In this document: one piece after another, positions 11,401 to 24,129 of the stretch | Layout of the letters: each line of letters opens with the position of its first letter | How positions within the stretch are numbered: the stretch's first letter is position 1 | Notes under the pieces: generated by a model | Databases searched by the model: none | Seen by the model: only the letters and a program-made list of their open reading frames with translations | Told to the model about the DNA's origin: nothing | Position numbers and translations under genes: made by a program | NCBI RefSeq assembly: GCF_029784165.1 | Contig: NC_073695.1 | Coordinates: 194,020,857 to 194,084,856, forward strand | Length of the DNA: 64,000 bases | DNA from: Wyeomyia smithii | Taxonomy: Eukaryota > Arthropoda > Insecta > Diptera > Culicidae | Direction: 5' to 3'

Positions 11401-12800
11401 GTTTAGTTGTGGTGGTGCGAATTTTTTTCAATTGTCGCAAAAAGCCCTTTCTAACTGATCCACAAAAGCTCTTGGGCTACTACGCCAATTCCGTACATCC
11501 GGCTCCTCCAGGTATCATCCCTTGAATCTTGGAATATCCGCAAATGCTGATAAAATTCAACAAAATTAGCAATATGACTACCCTACTCCACTAGTCAACT
11601 CGATGCCGTATATCGACAGTGCAAGTGTTGTTATGGCAAAAGAGGAAGAGGTAACTCGTACCGAGTACCGCGCGACATCGGATCGAAACAGAACGGAATG
11701 AAACGAAGCTAAATGTTATTATGGCTCGGCTCGGGCCCAACCAAAGCAAAGACGAACAGAGTGAAGTGAAGGGAGAAATTTATGATCGTGACGATAGGTG
11801 GTAGAGATAGAGAGCGAGGAGAGAGAACGGAGAAGATAAAAAACGATCGAAGTGTGCGTGTGCGTATTTTTCTTTTTACTTGTTCTATCGCTCAATGATC
11901 GGTCGGAAAAACTTCTGTGCACTAGTGTGGGTGAAAGCTTCTACTATTCGCATGTTATTGCTATATGTTTGTATTTATGCTACAATTTTGTTGGTTCGTA
12001 AGTCGCCTAGTGGGTAGTGGCGGCCCCCTTGCGCCTTTGCATTTATGCTGCTATGGTGTGAAGCGCACTCTCGCGCTCTCGGCCTGTTATTCTCGGGTTG
12101 ATTCACTACTACTACTACTGGGAGCACATTCGGTTCGTGCTTGCTTATGCTGTGCGTGTCGAGCGAGGGGTTCTACGCTGCGACTGTCTGGGTTTTAAAT
12201 CCAGTCCGCCTTGAACCTCCGAAGGGACGATATCGTTTTCGTCGGTTAGTGCGCGCGTGTGTCATTCTCCTTTAGGAACAATTTCAGGCTTTTGTTCTCC
12301 CCGAGGGAGGAAGGAAGAAACGGTTTGGTTTGGCTCACATACCATCCTGCCGGAACTGCAATCAATGAAAGCGAAGAAATAGAACACGGTGTTAAAGAGT
12401 AGGGCTTTTTTTTTGCTATATGTGTGATGATAGTTATGTAGTGTAACGAAATAACGCTCTCTATGTGTCTTCTCTGTTGTCTTAGAAGACTGAATAATAA
12501 TTAGAAGTTCGATAATGATTAGATCCGCGCCCTCTTCCAAAAGTTAGCTCCATCAACAGTGCGGGGGGATTGGTTGGCTATTGCTGTTACACGCAACTCA
12601 CTGGAGTGAAAAAGAGAGGGCAACCACTAATGTATGTGGAGCCATTGAGTGTCGGGGGCCAAAGCTAAAGCTTCCTGCAATAGAAATTTTCATTTCAAGT
12701 GAAGTCTCGATGCTGGTTGACGCGCTCCGCGAGTGTGTATGTGTGTATTTTTATGCTGCCCTCGTCTGCAGCATATCATCAGCCTCTCTCACTGTCTATG
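11401..12800. other. Low-repeat, GC/GA-rich upstream region
   Basis: This region has no recognisable transposon. It has runs of GAGAGA (about 11,805-11,835), CpG-containing CGCGC motifs and short CA/TG tracts. The texture is that of an insect promoter-proximal region. Open frames here are short and resemble no known family. Confidence 0.4.
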
Positions 12801-12805
12801 CCTAT

Positions 12806-12812
12806 TATATAA
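12806..12812 (+). promoter_or_regulatory. Candidate TATA box of a plus-strand gene
   Basis: TATATAAG lies in a GC-rich setting. Transcription would start about 25-30 bases downstream, near 12,836-12,845. The best splice donor of the region is at 13,520, giving a plausible 5' UTR exon of about 680 bases. It is inferred from motif and context only. Confidence 0.4.
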
Positions 12813-12837
12813 GCGGAGAAGCATAAGTAGGGTTTGT

Positions 12838-13519
12838 TTCCGGAGGGGGGTTTCGGGTAGAGCGGGGTGTTCCCTAAGGGAAATCATCAACAGCGCGCGC
12901 GAGAGCAAGTTAGAGAGATTGGGAAGCCGACTGTGTGCGTAGGTACGTGCGCGGTCCGTCGGCGAAGTAGCACAAGGGTAGTGCGAAGGACGCAAAGGGC
13001 GCCAGTGGCAAGAGCGTGCCTGCTGTTTCGGGTGTGTTTGTGCGGGATATCGGTACTGCTTTTTTCCCAGCAAGAGGGCTCGCTTGTGTCCCGTTGTGTC
13101 CACACTGTGGTGTGCCTGTGCACCAGGAACCCTATATTGTGGGCTTGCGTCTGTCCGCGTTTCTGTGTGCGTATGCACGCAAAACCAGCCAGGAGAGGAG
13201 TCCAGAATACGAAGAAGAAACAGCACCACGGGAAGGAAGAAAATTTCATGCTGGCTCTGACGAGCATTAAAAATATGTTTTTCCATCGCGGTGAAGTCTC
13301 GGGGCATTCGGCCACAATTTGAAGGTTTCCTGGAAGAAAAAAGTCGCGAAAAGTGTTTTCGCTATTAGTTTACACTTCCGGCGCGCGATTCGAGTTTCTT
13401 CGGAAGTTAAACGAGAGTGCAGATTGAGTGCGATTCGCGGAAAAGTGCCATTATGGTGTAAATTAGAAGGATAGGTTTGACAGGCGCCTCACAAGGATTA
13501 CTGAGAAAAATCGAAATCA
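12838..13519 (+). other. Candidate non-coding first exon (5' UTR)
   Basis: The segment between the TATA box and the donor at 13,520 is GC-richer than most of the window, lacks repeats, and ends in AATCGAAATCA|GTAAGTG, a near-perfect 5' splice site. It carries several short upstream frames without family resemblance, as is common in long insect 5' leaders. The bounds are inferred. The gene would be read on the plus strand, with its coding exons beyond this window. Confidence 0.4.
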
Positions 13520-13527
13520 GTAAGTGA
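13520..13527 (+). promoter_or_regulatory. Strong 5' splice site (GTAAGTGA)
   Basis: GTAAGT matches the U1 snRNA pairing consensus. It lies just downstream of the GC-rich, repeat-free block, and upstream of the ratchet-point-like sites at 32.4, 48.8 and 62.4 kb on the same strand. Confidence 0.5.
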
Positions 13528-14829
13528 GGGCAAACTGAGTTTCTCGACTTTTAGTGTCATCAATAGCAGATCAAATCTCGCTTTTCCATGTGCGACCAAG
13601 TATGGATTATCACCGGAAGCTGTAGAGCGAAAACCCGCAACTAGACATCTCGATCTCATCTAATAGAAAGGTAATTAGACTGTCTGTGTTAGGTTCGATT
13701 AGTATGGTCACCCAAGAGAAGGTCTAACTAGATCGATCATAATCTTTGGGTCGACACCATGAACCATCTTTTATTCACGGATAAACCTCTCGGTTCTCGA
13801 AAAATAACATAAAATGTCGAACATGCGGACATTTTCTCTTGTGGTTCTTATGTTGCTGCTGTTGCTGACATAGTCATCGCAATCATCATCCTTGCCACCA
13901 TCTAGCATCATCATCATCCAGCCAAAGTACCGACTGACGACGGTGGAAGAACCCCGCAGAGCGAGTGTGTCGGTAGAGACAGACAGAGACAGAGCACTAT
14001 ACGGACGGACGAACGAGCGGCCGACCGAAACTGAAACCAGCAGCAGCAGCAACATCAACACCAACAACAACAACAGAGGATGCCCTCCGCTAACGTCGAA
14101 TTTGTTACCCCGCACTGCCCCGGCCAACCGATCGACCGACTGCGTTCAGGCCGATGACTGATGGTTTCAGTTTTCTCTACTTTGACTGTACGATGACGGT
14201 GGTGATGATGATGCTGATGATGATGACGATGATGGTGGTTCGCGAGAATACCTTTCTTCTTCGGCGAAAAACTGAGTTTAACCGACGAGCCGAGCAGGGA
14301 TTCGATCTCGCTGAACCAGGAAGACTTTTACCGAGTCGCTCCACCGAATCACGTACAGCGGCAGCAATCGGCTAGAATCAGTGTGGGGCATTATTTGTTT
14401 TTCTTTTCGTTCCTGCTTCGAAGCGGCAATCTCTCTTGGATTCTGCCCTCGGCGAAAGTGTCCCACGGGAGGAGCACAGTGTTACGAAGACGGTGGGTTG
14501 TAGTACCACTCTTGGAAGATAATCCGTCGCACTCGATTCACTTTAGTGAATAATTGTGCCCGCTTTGTGGCGTAGCTGTGGCACTAACTGCGAGCAGGTG
14601 TAATTGAAGAGATTAATTGAAAGTGCTAGCTAGCTACTTTGAGAAATTGAAACCATAGATTTGCAAATGGCATTAGTGCAAGATTGTGGCGCCACAGTCG
14701 AGGGAATTCTGTCGTTTACAGAGAGAAAATATCAGTTTTGTAATAATAACTCTTCAGTTTGAACGAAACTTCAATAAACGTTGCACAAAGTGAAACGGCC
14801 GATGCGAAAATTTTGAGAGAATTTGATGC
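13528..14829. other. Intron start with trinucleotide microsatellites
   Basis: Holds interrupted (CAT)n at about 13,890-13,920, (CAG)n(CAA)n at about 14,037-14,080 and (GAT)n at about 14,199-14,236. Open frames through these (for example about 13,892-14,161 plus) translate simple repeats and show no domain. No gene is supported. Confidence 0.45.
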
Positions 14830-14844
14830 CATTTGATTGGCATT

Positions 14845-14903
14845 TATTTATTTATTTATTGAATTAACGAGGTTTCAACCATCTGTTGGTCATTCGCCTC
14901 GAG
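14845..14903 (-). mobile_element. Extremely 5'-truncated LINE 3' end (59 bp)
   Basis: A tail of TATTTATT repeats (A-rich on the minus strand) is followed by a 3' UTR scrap containing CGAATGACCAACAGATGG on the minus strand. It is flanked by an exact 15-bp target duplication CATTTGATTGGCATT (14,830-14,844 and 14,904-14,918). The tail plus the duplication show target-primed reverse transcription that stopped after about 60 bases. Confidence 0.85.
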
Positions 14904-14934
14904 CATTTGATTGGCATTGTTTGCCAATGAAAAA

Positions 14935-15530
14935 TTTACTCTACCTTTCTGATGTCTGTGTTAGGGAAATAAACCAATCGCAAATTACTTTTTAGTACAG
15001 GAGAAAGCAATCACAATTTGCTTAGAGAAGGTTGTACAAACAGCTGTGGTCGAGCCAACAGGAAGACGCGAATTGACAATAATGAGGAAATTTTGCGAAA
15101 TGATATGCCTTTTGGTTAGAATTGCTAGTTAAAGTATATTCACAATCATTTGCTCTACCTTTCTGTTGTCCGTGTTGGGAAGATAACTCTTCAGTACGAA
15201 GAAAAGCTTTCTTACCGTGAGAACATCTCCAATCAACTCTTCATTACGAAGGACAGTAAACACAATTAGTACATACAACTATGCGCATCAGCAGGCAGGT
15301 AACAACTGAAAATAATCACACTGCTAAAGTACTTATATGTATATCATTTCCTTTGCCAGGCTACGGGAACGGAATCCAATGGTGGTCCGTTGTCTTCTGA
15401 CATGTTGTTCTTCGCTGCGTCATAGGTTACGCTACAATATTGTGCCGATTGGTTAGTATAGATCGTATACTTGCAATTATTACGTCTACTTTTTGGATGT
15501 CTGCGTTAGGGAAATAAGCCAATTACATGC
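14935..15530. repeat. Short motif repeated three times in 0.6 kb
   Basis: The block CTACCTTTCTGATGTCTGTG followed by TTAGGGAAATAA recurs with changes at about 14,940, 15,166 and 15,487. TTCAGTACGAAG / TTCATTACGAAG recurs between them. It looks like an old locally duplicated segment of unknown origin. Confidence 0.45.
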
Positions 15531-15754
15531 AAAATGTATTTAAATGCTTGATCTTGAAACTACTTCGTAATTTTCAACAAGTAATAAGTAAAAGGCGGGC
15601 ATAATTATCGTGTCATACACATCCTGTATGTTTTAGCTTTTCAACGACATATTATTCATTGAATTCGGGACAGTTATATTAGAGCTATTAGCATTTGAAA
15701 ACTTCCATTCCGCATACATTTTAGTTTTACAGAATGTACCCCAGTATAATGAAG

Positions 15755-15990
15755 AAAGACGTAGTCCTACGTCAAAATGAGAGATTATAGCTTTCTAGTC
15801 GTGTGAAATCCCCCTTGCCGTCACGGAAGTGCGTGAAGTCTTTAGAGACTTAAATGAAGCTTTCCCATAAGCAAACGTGGAAGTGGCGAATAATTACTCT
15901 GTGACCTTTTGACGCACTCCTATTTTTGCTGTTCACAGGAATGGTTGAAAAGCTAAAATTTTTCAAATTTATCCAGTTTGAGCACTAGGA
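15755..15990. repeat. Dispersed repeat, copy 3, beside GACGTAGTCCTACGTC
   Basis: The palindrome-like GACGTAGTCCTACGTC at about 15,765-15,780 matches the motif that opens the promoter-like repeat family. The following AACGTGGAAGTGGCGAA, ATTACTCTGTGAC, GACGCACTC and CACAGGAATGGTTGAAAAGC correspond to copies 1 and 2 of the dispersed repeat. Confidence 0.5.
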
Positions 15991-16632
15991 TAAAACCTGT
16001 GTTAACCAGTGTAATCAAATCCGACCTGTAGAGTAGTGAGGAGCAGAAGTGCGCACCTATTTACTTTCGCAGCAGAACTGCTGCTGGAAAAACTATCATA
16101 AAATTCGATTTTGTGCTTGGTACCTTTTGTATTCAAAACGTTTTACCAGAGTTTTTCGAATTTTGCTTGCACGAATTTTTTTTTTTTTTTAGAAAAAAAA
16201 CTGGAATGCGAACTTCTACCCCGCAAAAGTGGCAGAAGTGCGCCGTCTAGAAGGCGAAAGTTCACACTATACAAATTATTAAAACCCCTTAAAAAGTAAG
16301 TCATTATTTTGCTAATTTCATTTTTTATGTCACAAAATAAAATCTCCTATCTCTACGGCCTTATCCTAATACGAATAATATAAGATTCTTAGATATAACA
16401 ATATATAATTGAATCCATCATGTGGATTTGAACTGAATATCTGCATTTGTTTGCTGCATATCCTGAAAAATTCTTGGCAACATATAAACATCCTACAAAC
16501 ACGATAAGCGGCTAAGGGTCGAAAACTGTGAACCTCTAAAAAACGATAGTGTCTTCTGAAAAACTATTTTCACGAAATCTGTTCTTCTTTAATCCAATTG
16601 TTACATTTATCTTTAAGGTGAAACGGTTTAAA

Positions 16633-16799
16633 AGCCAAAAATGGCCGACTTTGAATTTTCTGAGGCACAAGACTCGGAAAAAGGTAATTCATCACCTGTG
16701 AAAGCTTATCCCCCTGTATATATTTTTTGCATTATTTTTTGCATTAGCTTTTTTCCGAATCTTGTGCCTTTGAAAATACCAAGTCGGCCATTTCTGGCT
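16633..16799. mobile_element. Foldback/MITE, ~167 bp
   Basis: The left arm AGCCAAAAATGGCCGACTTT continuing to GGCACAAGACTCGGAAAAA is mirrored by TTTTTCCGAATCTTGTGCC and AAGTCGGCCATTTCTGGCT at the right. Arms are about 53 bp. The hairpin loop is AT-rich. An open frame spans it (about 16,641-16,841), but it merely reads through the palindrome. Confidence 0.75.
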
Positions 16800-16875
16800 C
16801 CTGTCCTCGAAGATTTTTTAAATTTTACTTCGTATTCTTAAGGGAGGTGTATTAATAATGACAATATCCAAAAAT

Positions 16876-16933
16876 GTATCAGTTATGGCAAGAGCTAGTT
16901 ATGCTCCATTAAGTTGTCAGCCATAACTGATAC
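16876..16933. repeat. Small perfect-stem hairpin
   Basis: GTATCAGTTATGGC (16,876-16,889) is exactly mirrored by GCCATAACTGATAC (16,920-16,933), with a 30-base loop. It is probably the tip of a decayed foldback element. Confidence 0.6.
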
Positions 16934-17256
16934 CATTGCGCTTATGCGGTATAGCCAGAACTTCTCTGATAACTCCTGTACAAAAAAAAAAACATTATTC
17001 AGAATGGTTGAATTTTTTTTTCCTCACGGCGTAGAATCTTAGTACGCTCGACTAACTTTTGCCCCAAAATAAGTTTCCCAACTGTTTTGATTTCTATGAC
17101 AAGCGCTGAAGGATTTCAGTAGAACAAATTCATCTTACAAACCCCAAATACCAAAGAGTTTTTTAGGCTCTGTTATTTTCGAGTGTTCGTAGTTTTCGAG
17201 TAGATAAATTGGAATTCCCAGAATTCAAATATATCAGTGTTCATCAAATAACTGTC

Positions 17257-17735
17257 CATAGATAGGCTTGTTATTCTCCTAAATATGTGGAAACACGCAG
17301 TGAATATTTACCGCTCACTTTATGTCCAGCATGAGTGTTGCTCTTAGCAGTTTTTTGCACCACACTTTTTTCTTCTACTTTGTCCTGTGTTTCTGTTGTT
17401 CGCAGAAAAAATAATACACTTGCTGCTTACGCCACAGCTGAGCGAAACAAGAGTGTATCACTTTAGTGAGAATAAACAGAAGTACACCGTGGCGCGCACT
17501 CCTGAGATAAATTCGATAGCATTCGAAGAGCAAACGTGCAGTGAGCACTGTTGTGTAGTTATTGAGCGTAATATTCTTTCGAGTGAGAAAGCTCCTCGAA
17601 TACACACGATTCGGTGCTCTATTCGAGCAAGTACGTCGCTTTGCCCACCAGAGTGAGAGCAGTTGGTTTCGCAGTGAAAGATATTCTCCTACACGTTAGT
17701 TATTCTGGGAGAAACGATAAGCCTGTCCATAGACA
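17257..17735. repeat. Possible inverted-repeat pair
   Basis: TGTCCATAGATAGGCTTGTT (about 17,257) is roughly the reverse complement of the AAGCCTGTCCATAGACA stretch at about 17,720-17,736. Similarity fades inside the arms. A splice-acceptor-like tract ends at about 17,405. It may be a decayed element; support is weak. Confidence 0.3.
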
Positions 17736-19332
17736 AAAACTATTAGCAATCTGCGATAATTCTTTCGCTAAACGTTTCTCGAGGAGAAACCCGAAGGAGT
17801 AAAAGGGGATAAATCCAATACCAGCCGCTCCAGGGGGAGTATCTTTGCTACATGTTAATGTTGAGCGATACTACGAATTCTCATCAATGAAATGAAAAAA
17901 TCATCATTTCGATTCATGATGAAAATTTAGTTTAAAGCACTCTTTCTCGTTGCGCATCTCCTAGTTAAATTACACAATAAAACAATCGAGTATTTCCGAC
18001 TTTGATCACCTAGTCATCAGATCTCATGGAATTGGAATAAAAACATGAGATTCCCAGAGCTGTTTCGGACTTTCTATGCTTTTGAATTCCATTTCCCTAA
18101 GACAAAAATGCAATAAAATTTGAAATAATTTCTAGCAACATCAAAGTATTTTAAATAACTTCTAGCAACACTAAAGCAAAAGAATTCCAATTCGAACAAT
18201 TTTCAGATTACTAGGTAAATGGAATAAGGTCATCAATACTTCATTGTAAATATAAAATATCTAGCAATTTTGTCTCATAACAGTGCGCACGTTTTTGCAG
18301 GTGACTCAATTTTGATGTCTGAGAAAATGTGTTTGTTTGCGGCGGTTTTTTCTTTAATTTGAAATTTATTGCAAAGGTTGAACCAATCAAGGTTCAAATA
18401 GAAAATAACAACACTAGCCAACACAGGTAAAAAGCTATTATCTTTCCAGGGTATAGGAATATATTGAGCTTTGGGAAAGGATTTTTATTCATTTTTTCGA
18501 TGAGTGTAATCTAAAAAAACATATTTTTTCTATAAATGTTCAATTGTGTGGCTTAAGCGTTATAATTTGATGTGATACCGCTGAACACTTTTTACGAATG
18601 CGCATTTAATTTGCATTACTTAAATACGGAGACAATATACACTTCTCCATTAAAACATTTCAAACCTTTTAACTTCGCAACTAATTAATGCAATTGTAAT
18701 AATTTGATTCTTAGAGCAAAAAAATCTTAACAAATACCAACAAGTTGGATTGTTTTTACTGATATTCTCCTTCACAAAATGAAGGTAGTAAAATGTTCCA
18801 CAATGTTTCAACGCAAGAAAAAATTAGATAGATGGAATGCTAGATGCTCTTTGCTCCGTCAGCTGTTTGTGAAATGCGATCAGTTCCTCACAAAAACGTG
18901 TAGTTCTAATCTACTGCTTCCATGATCTTCTTAGAATCTGATACATGTAATCGGAGCTAGAAAAAACACTCTTCTCTAGATCGAATTTCCACTACAACAC
19001 TTTGATACGTTTGGTGTTCTTGGATTGTTACTGCAAAACATCATTTTCTTTACAACTTCTAACTTAATTATAACATCCCTAACAGTCGAGACTCCCAATC
19101 CTGCCGTTTACCAGCTGTTCTGTACAGCAGTTCCGATTTTCTTATTTCGAACAGAAGAAAAAACTCCCAAAAATACCCTCTACTAGTGGCATTACTCAAA
19201 ACCGAGCCGAAAATCGCAAAGCACCCAAACCAGCAGTAAGCCAGCACAATCCCCGAAAGTGATTCCTCAGGACCGGTTTGGTATCGACTTGGGAAGCTTT
19301 ACCTGCTGCCGCCGACTGACGGCGATGGTACC
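17736..19332. other. AT-rich sequence, nothing assigned
   Basis: No open frame of interest, RNA gene or repeat boundary was recognised here. Confidence 0.4.
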
Positions 19333-20114
19333 CAGAGTTGCCAATAAAATTTTCAATTTAACTGGAAAATGGCTGAAGAAAAAACTGGATTCCAAATAAA
19401 TTTGTAAAAAAGCAATGAAATGATTTTGAGAGAGCTTTTTTGTCATGGAAACTAAATCCAGTGTCAGTTTCGAATACAGCAACTAACGAAATAACTCTTC
19501 GCACAAAATTACTCATTTTAATCAGAACTGTTTTGTTTCGGGCTTACATTTTTTTAAATTATGGACTGGAAAATTTCCTCTAACAGCAGCAAAATTTAAA
19601 ATTACGCAATCAATCTACTTCAAAATTAAGAAAATAGAGCTTTTTCATTTACTTTTATCTTCAACAAAAGTATTGACGCAGCATTTTCATCCGTTACATC
19701 AGTGAAGTTTAAATTTCAATTATTTCTGACTTCGCTATCTTTTGGTATCTAATTCTTCTAACAATTTTTTAACTGCTACGCCACAGAAAATAAATAAAAG
19801 ATTTTTTTCACGGTGTGATAAATTTGTTTGGTTTTATCTTAACCATGTCATGCAGTCTTTAATTAGATCGTGTTTCGTGCGAGAAGATAGAATACTGAAA
19901 AAGCTGTTAGAAATTGTCAAAATAATTTATCAATCTACAAAACCTACGTTTTAAAAATATTTCCGGAAACCAATCGGAGCTTGAGTGAATAAAAAACTGG
20001 ATAAAACTGGCAAACATCTGAAAAAACTGTAAGATTTTGGGAATAAACTGTTTGACTGGATCACTTGAAAAAAACTGGAGGAATCCAGTTTAAACTGGAA
20101 TATTGGCAACCCTG
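19333..20114. mobile_element. Non-autonomous hAT-like element, 782 bp
   Basis: Inverted ends CAGAGTTGCCAAT and ATTGGCAACCCTG differ at one position. They are flanked by an exact 8-bp target duplication ATGGTACC (19,325-19,332 and 20,115-20,122). Subterminal copies of AACTGGA/TCCAGTT and AAAACTGG repeat near both ends. The short frames inside encode nothing recognisable. It interrupts a host sequence that otherwise reads GCGATGGTACCGCAGG. Confidence 0.92.
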
Positions 20115-20122
20115 ATGGTACC

Positions 20123-23100
20123 GCAGGCTGCTGCGGTCGATCGGAAGTTCAACAGCCTTTTTCGTCTTCTGCGGTTTGCCTGCGTTTTGCGGTGAGCTTT
20201 TTTGGCTGCACGATAGTGAGAGCGAAGCGAGAGAAGAACAAAACGAATGAGCAGGAAAACAATAAAGTCGACAGGCCAACAAATTATCCAAAATGTGTGT
20301 ACATCATGACATGATCGCTTCGTCAGCAGGAACCGCATTCATTTACGTGACACATGCTGCCTGTTCGATAGGATGACCCCAGAACAACCAACATCGAGTC
20401 GATATCATACCTGCTTGCTTGCCGACCGAACATTCCCTGTGGTGTATTTCGTCTAACCGCTACTAATCGGTGGCAAAGGATAGCCAGCCGCCACAACCGG
20501 TAGTCGAGAATAATTGTAAATTATTATCATTATTTTGGGAGCCAACTTGGTGGACGAAAGACAGTCCCGCTCGAAAAAAAGGACAAACGGTATTGTAAAT
20601 TATTAAATGTGTTCACTGCTACAAGCGAGGCTCGTTCCGTATGATGTGGACGGAGGACTGTTATTAATTTTTATGGATCACCAGGAATGTAATAATTGTA
20701 ATTATCACATTCGGAACACATTTTTTTCTGGAATTTAACACAATTATAACCGAAGTTGAATGCAAAGGTTCCGAAACTTTGCGGATTCCGATTTCTTTGT
20801 GGAAATAACTGGGCCACGAAAAGAACGTTGATCATAATCAAGTAGTTATTTTCCGTGTCCAGACGCGTCAGGTGAAAAAGCTGATCAACTGGAATGTTCT
20901 TCAATCAAGAATAAATTCTACGTATATCACTTGTGATTTTTTTTTACTGCTATAGCTATAACACGAGCACAATTAAACTCGCGTTATCGAAACAATCACA
21001 TATGTTCTTAAATTTGCTATTGTCCATCAGATCAGATCAAACAGGGTCTTTGAGCTAATTATTATAAAACAAAAATTGAAAGGTTTATAACTTCATAGCG
21101 CCATTTTGCATTTTCGAAACCCACTAGTGATCGAGAAGCGAGAATAATCAAACAGACGGTTACAGATTCTGAACAGAGAATTCAGATCGACCAAAATTGA
21201 GTGGGAATTAATTACCCTTCGCGCCCTTGGGATGGCGATTCCTCACGATTTGTAAAGTGCTTGGTAGCTCGCTGTCGTTGTATACTATAGTAAGTGGTAA
21301 TTTAATACCTTCTTATTATTTATCTAGATTCTGCACCCTTCCAATACAACAAAGCAGCATTTCGACTGGGTGGCCAAATCTTTTTACGATTCGTTTGCAA
21401 TGAAGCGTCGGCTGTGAATTTGCTTCTTTGGGGGAAAGAACGATTGCTCCGCCAAAGGATGGAATAGAGAGTGTAGCTGCTCTACTGTACGAACAGGTAG
21501 CGGGTTAGTGATTTTGAGTACCGTGGTAGCAAGAGATTTACCGGACGGTCTGGGTGTGCGTGATTTTTTTCTAGGATCGTTTTAACTTTGAGGGTTAATT
21601 TTCCGGCATATAATTGGAAATATTTGATGGCGTGCGTGTTCGTACTTATTTGCAAGGCTGAGTGGTATCGGTTACCAACTCAGAATAAAGGGATTTTCAA
21701 CAACAATAAGCTTTGTGTGCTGAAACCATAACATGTAAATATTGCTATTTCTGCAATTCAAATATGAACTATTAGGAAATGTAAATATAATTCGATAGTC
21801 TAAAAAAAGTCTTGAACTTCAATACTAAAATGTAAAGATTCCAATAAAAAGTGCTGGGAAAAATCACAAAGTAAATTAAAGGTAGTCTAGTCGTCTAATA
21901 TTAAAAACCTAACTTTTCTTTGCAACTTCCCTTGGTTGATCGAATTGAGTAAAAAACCGAGCTATCATTAAAGTAAAAATGTTGATTCCGCCTGAAAATC
22001 CACATTTCCTCAATCCTTCCCAGGGGTGCACAACAACATATTCGATCCCTATCGGGGACAGCTTCAATTTGCAAAGTCCCCCTGCACACCGGTAAGACCA
22101 AAAAAAGTTGATCACCTTCGTTTATTTTTCAATTAAAACACGCTGCATAATCCAATTAGGGGCCCAATTTAGCCCCATGCGGTCACCTATCATTTCTGCC
22201 GCGCAGCTGCAAACTGGACCGACTGCCTGCGAACGAAACAGCTGTAGATTTCGACCGCTAAACAAAAAAAAAAGCTAAACTGTTGGCGGCCCCCGGCGGT
22301 TCTCTTTTACCGCGCGATCGGAAAAATATTACTTCAATTATGCCCTGCCAATGTTGTGGCCCATGTGTTCGCTAAAATGCCTATTTAGGGCATATATTCT
22401 CCACCACCAGAGCATTGATCGACGATTACGGACAACCACTATTAAGTAAGGTATTGGGTGGAGGGTCCTTTTGCATTATTCCTTCCACTAGCCCGGATAG
22501 AAGGAGATTGCGGCGTTTCCCAACAATTTATCATCTTTACGCATATGCCGGGTTGTTAATTACAATTTTGCGTGCCCGCGCAGGTGCAATGTCATCGATA
22601 GTGAGTATTGAAAACAACTTGTCGGAAGTGTAAAAACGGAACGAAGAATTCTACTGCTTTAGTTCAATTAGACCGATTGGTATTGTAATATTTTCCGAAG
22701 ACTTACAGCAAACAGGATTATCATTTTTTTCTCTTCAATAAAGTCCACTAATCATTGTTGACAGTCGTATGGCAAACTTTTTTAATACCTCTAAATGTAA
22801 AAAGTCATCGTCGAATCGCCAGACGGATCGATAAACACGCCGAAGAGAGGCATCTGTTTTGGTACCGGTTTGGCAGAACGTTAAATATTTGTGCTTTATT
22901 TAATTTTTTGTTCGTTCATTGCCGCTCGTAAATCGTAAATCAACCCTGCCGGGTGGTAGTGGCAAGCACTGTCAATTACGCTTATCATCAGAGGCTTGCT
23001 CTGCATCTCTTTCTCTCTGCTCCGCATCCCAATTATTTTTCGGGCAAGAGTATTGTGAAGCTCATTTCTCTTTTTCTCACTATCTTATCATTTTTTCTCT

Positions 23101-24117
23101 ACGACTACTCTGTTGTCACCATCACCCAACACCCCTCGTCATGTTTTGCATTCGGGTCGAGTAAGTGCTATTAATTTCATCATTTTTCGCACCATCTCAT
23201 TCTTGTCATCATCATCCACAGACAAGTGCACGCATATCGCATCGGTTATTTGTTGTTTGTTCTTCAGTGCAACGCATGATTCGCGCACCACTTACTGGTT
23301 GTGTGTATTTTTTTTCTCAGTACGTCATCGTTTCTCGCGTGCGGCATCGCTGCTCTTCGTCACCGCGCGACGCACTGTGCGTCGATGATAAATTTGGTCG
23401 CGTGCCATTTTTTTTATTATTCATAGCATCTTTGCAGCGTGCGAATGTTGCGTGAGAAACTCGTCGATCTCCTACTGGAAGTTGTGTTTTGTATTTCCCG
23501 CTCGACTGGTTGTAAGACTAAAACCATTTATTTCAGCGCGTTTACTGTAGCGGGTAAAATATGAGAACACACGGACGGCGGGTCGTCAACATCTGTCAGT
23601 CGAACAGTGTGTTTCGCTTGTAGTGTTTGCAGACTGTCTGTGCAGAGCGTTCCCCCCAAATAGCTCAGCTGTAATCGACACCTTGGGGACTGGTTTTCGG
23701 TATCTTTTTTCATCATAACATGAATTTTATAACGTGGACGCTATAACGCTGTATAATGGGGGTCTTTTTGATAAAAGGGTTGTGTTTCTAGTTTCCAAAA
23801 CTGAACTAATTAATGTGATAGATTGTTTTTATAAAACATCATTCAAAATTTGTTGACTTTCCTGCCAGTATCATTCATTTTAATGAAAAACTGTATCAGC
23901 ATTTTTTTAATGCACTGGATATCTGTTTATTTATCCGGTTTGAGACGAACATGTGTAAATACAATGCAACCAGGAAATTTTGAAAATTTTTTTATATATA
24001 GATACATACATACTCGAAAATAAAAATGCAGGAGCACTTTTCCCCCGTGCGTAAAGTAAGTTTAGAACGAATGATTCTGACTTTCTTTTCGTATTTTTAC
24101 AGTTTTTTAAAATTATG
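20123..24117. other. Moderately complex non-coding region
   Basis: No conserved coding frame is recognised. Some stretches (20,130-20,560 and 22,140-22,640) are GC-richer and free of obvious repeats, and could hold regulatory DNA. The rest is AT-rich. TC-rich tracts occur at 23,005-23,110. Confidence 0.35.
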
Positions 24118-24129
24118 TATAAGCAAACA

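Noticed and set aside
12789..13322. Overlapping long frames on both strands of the GC-rich block
   Set aside because: Stop codons are rare in GC-rich DNA. Frames on both strands are equally long, lack domains, and the region fits a 5' UTR/promoter better.
18285..18310. TTTTTGCAG|GTGACT as a fourth ratchet site
   Set aside because: Short pyrimidine tract, weak donor half, and no good downstream GTAAGT within 60 bases.
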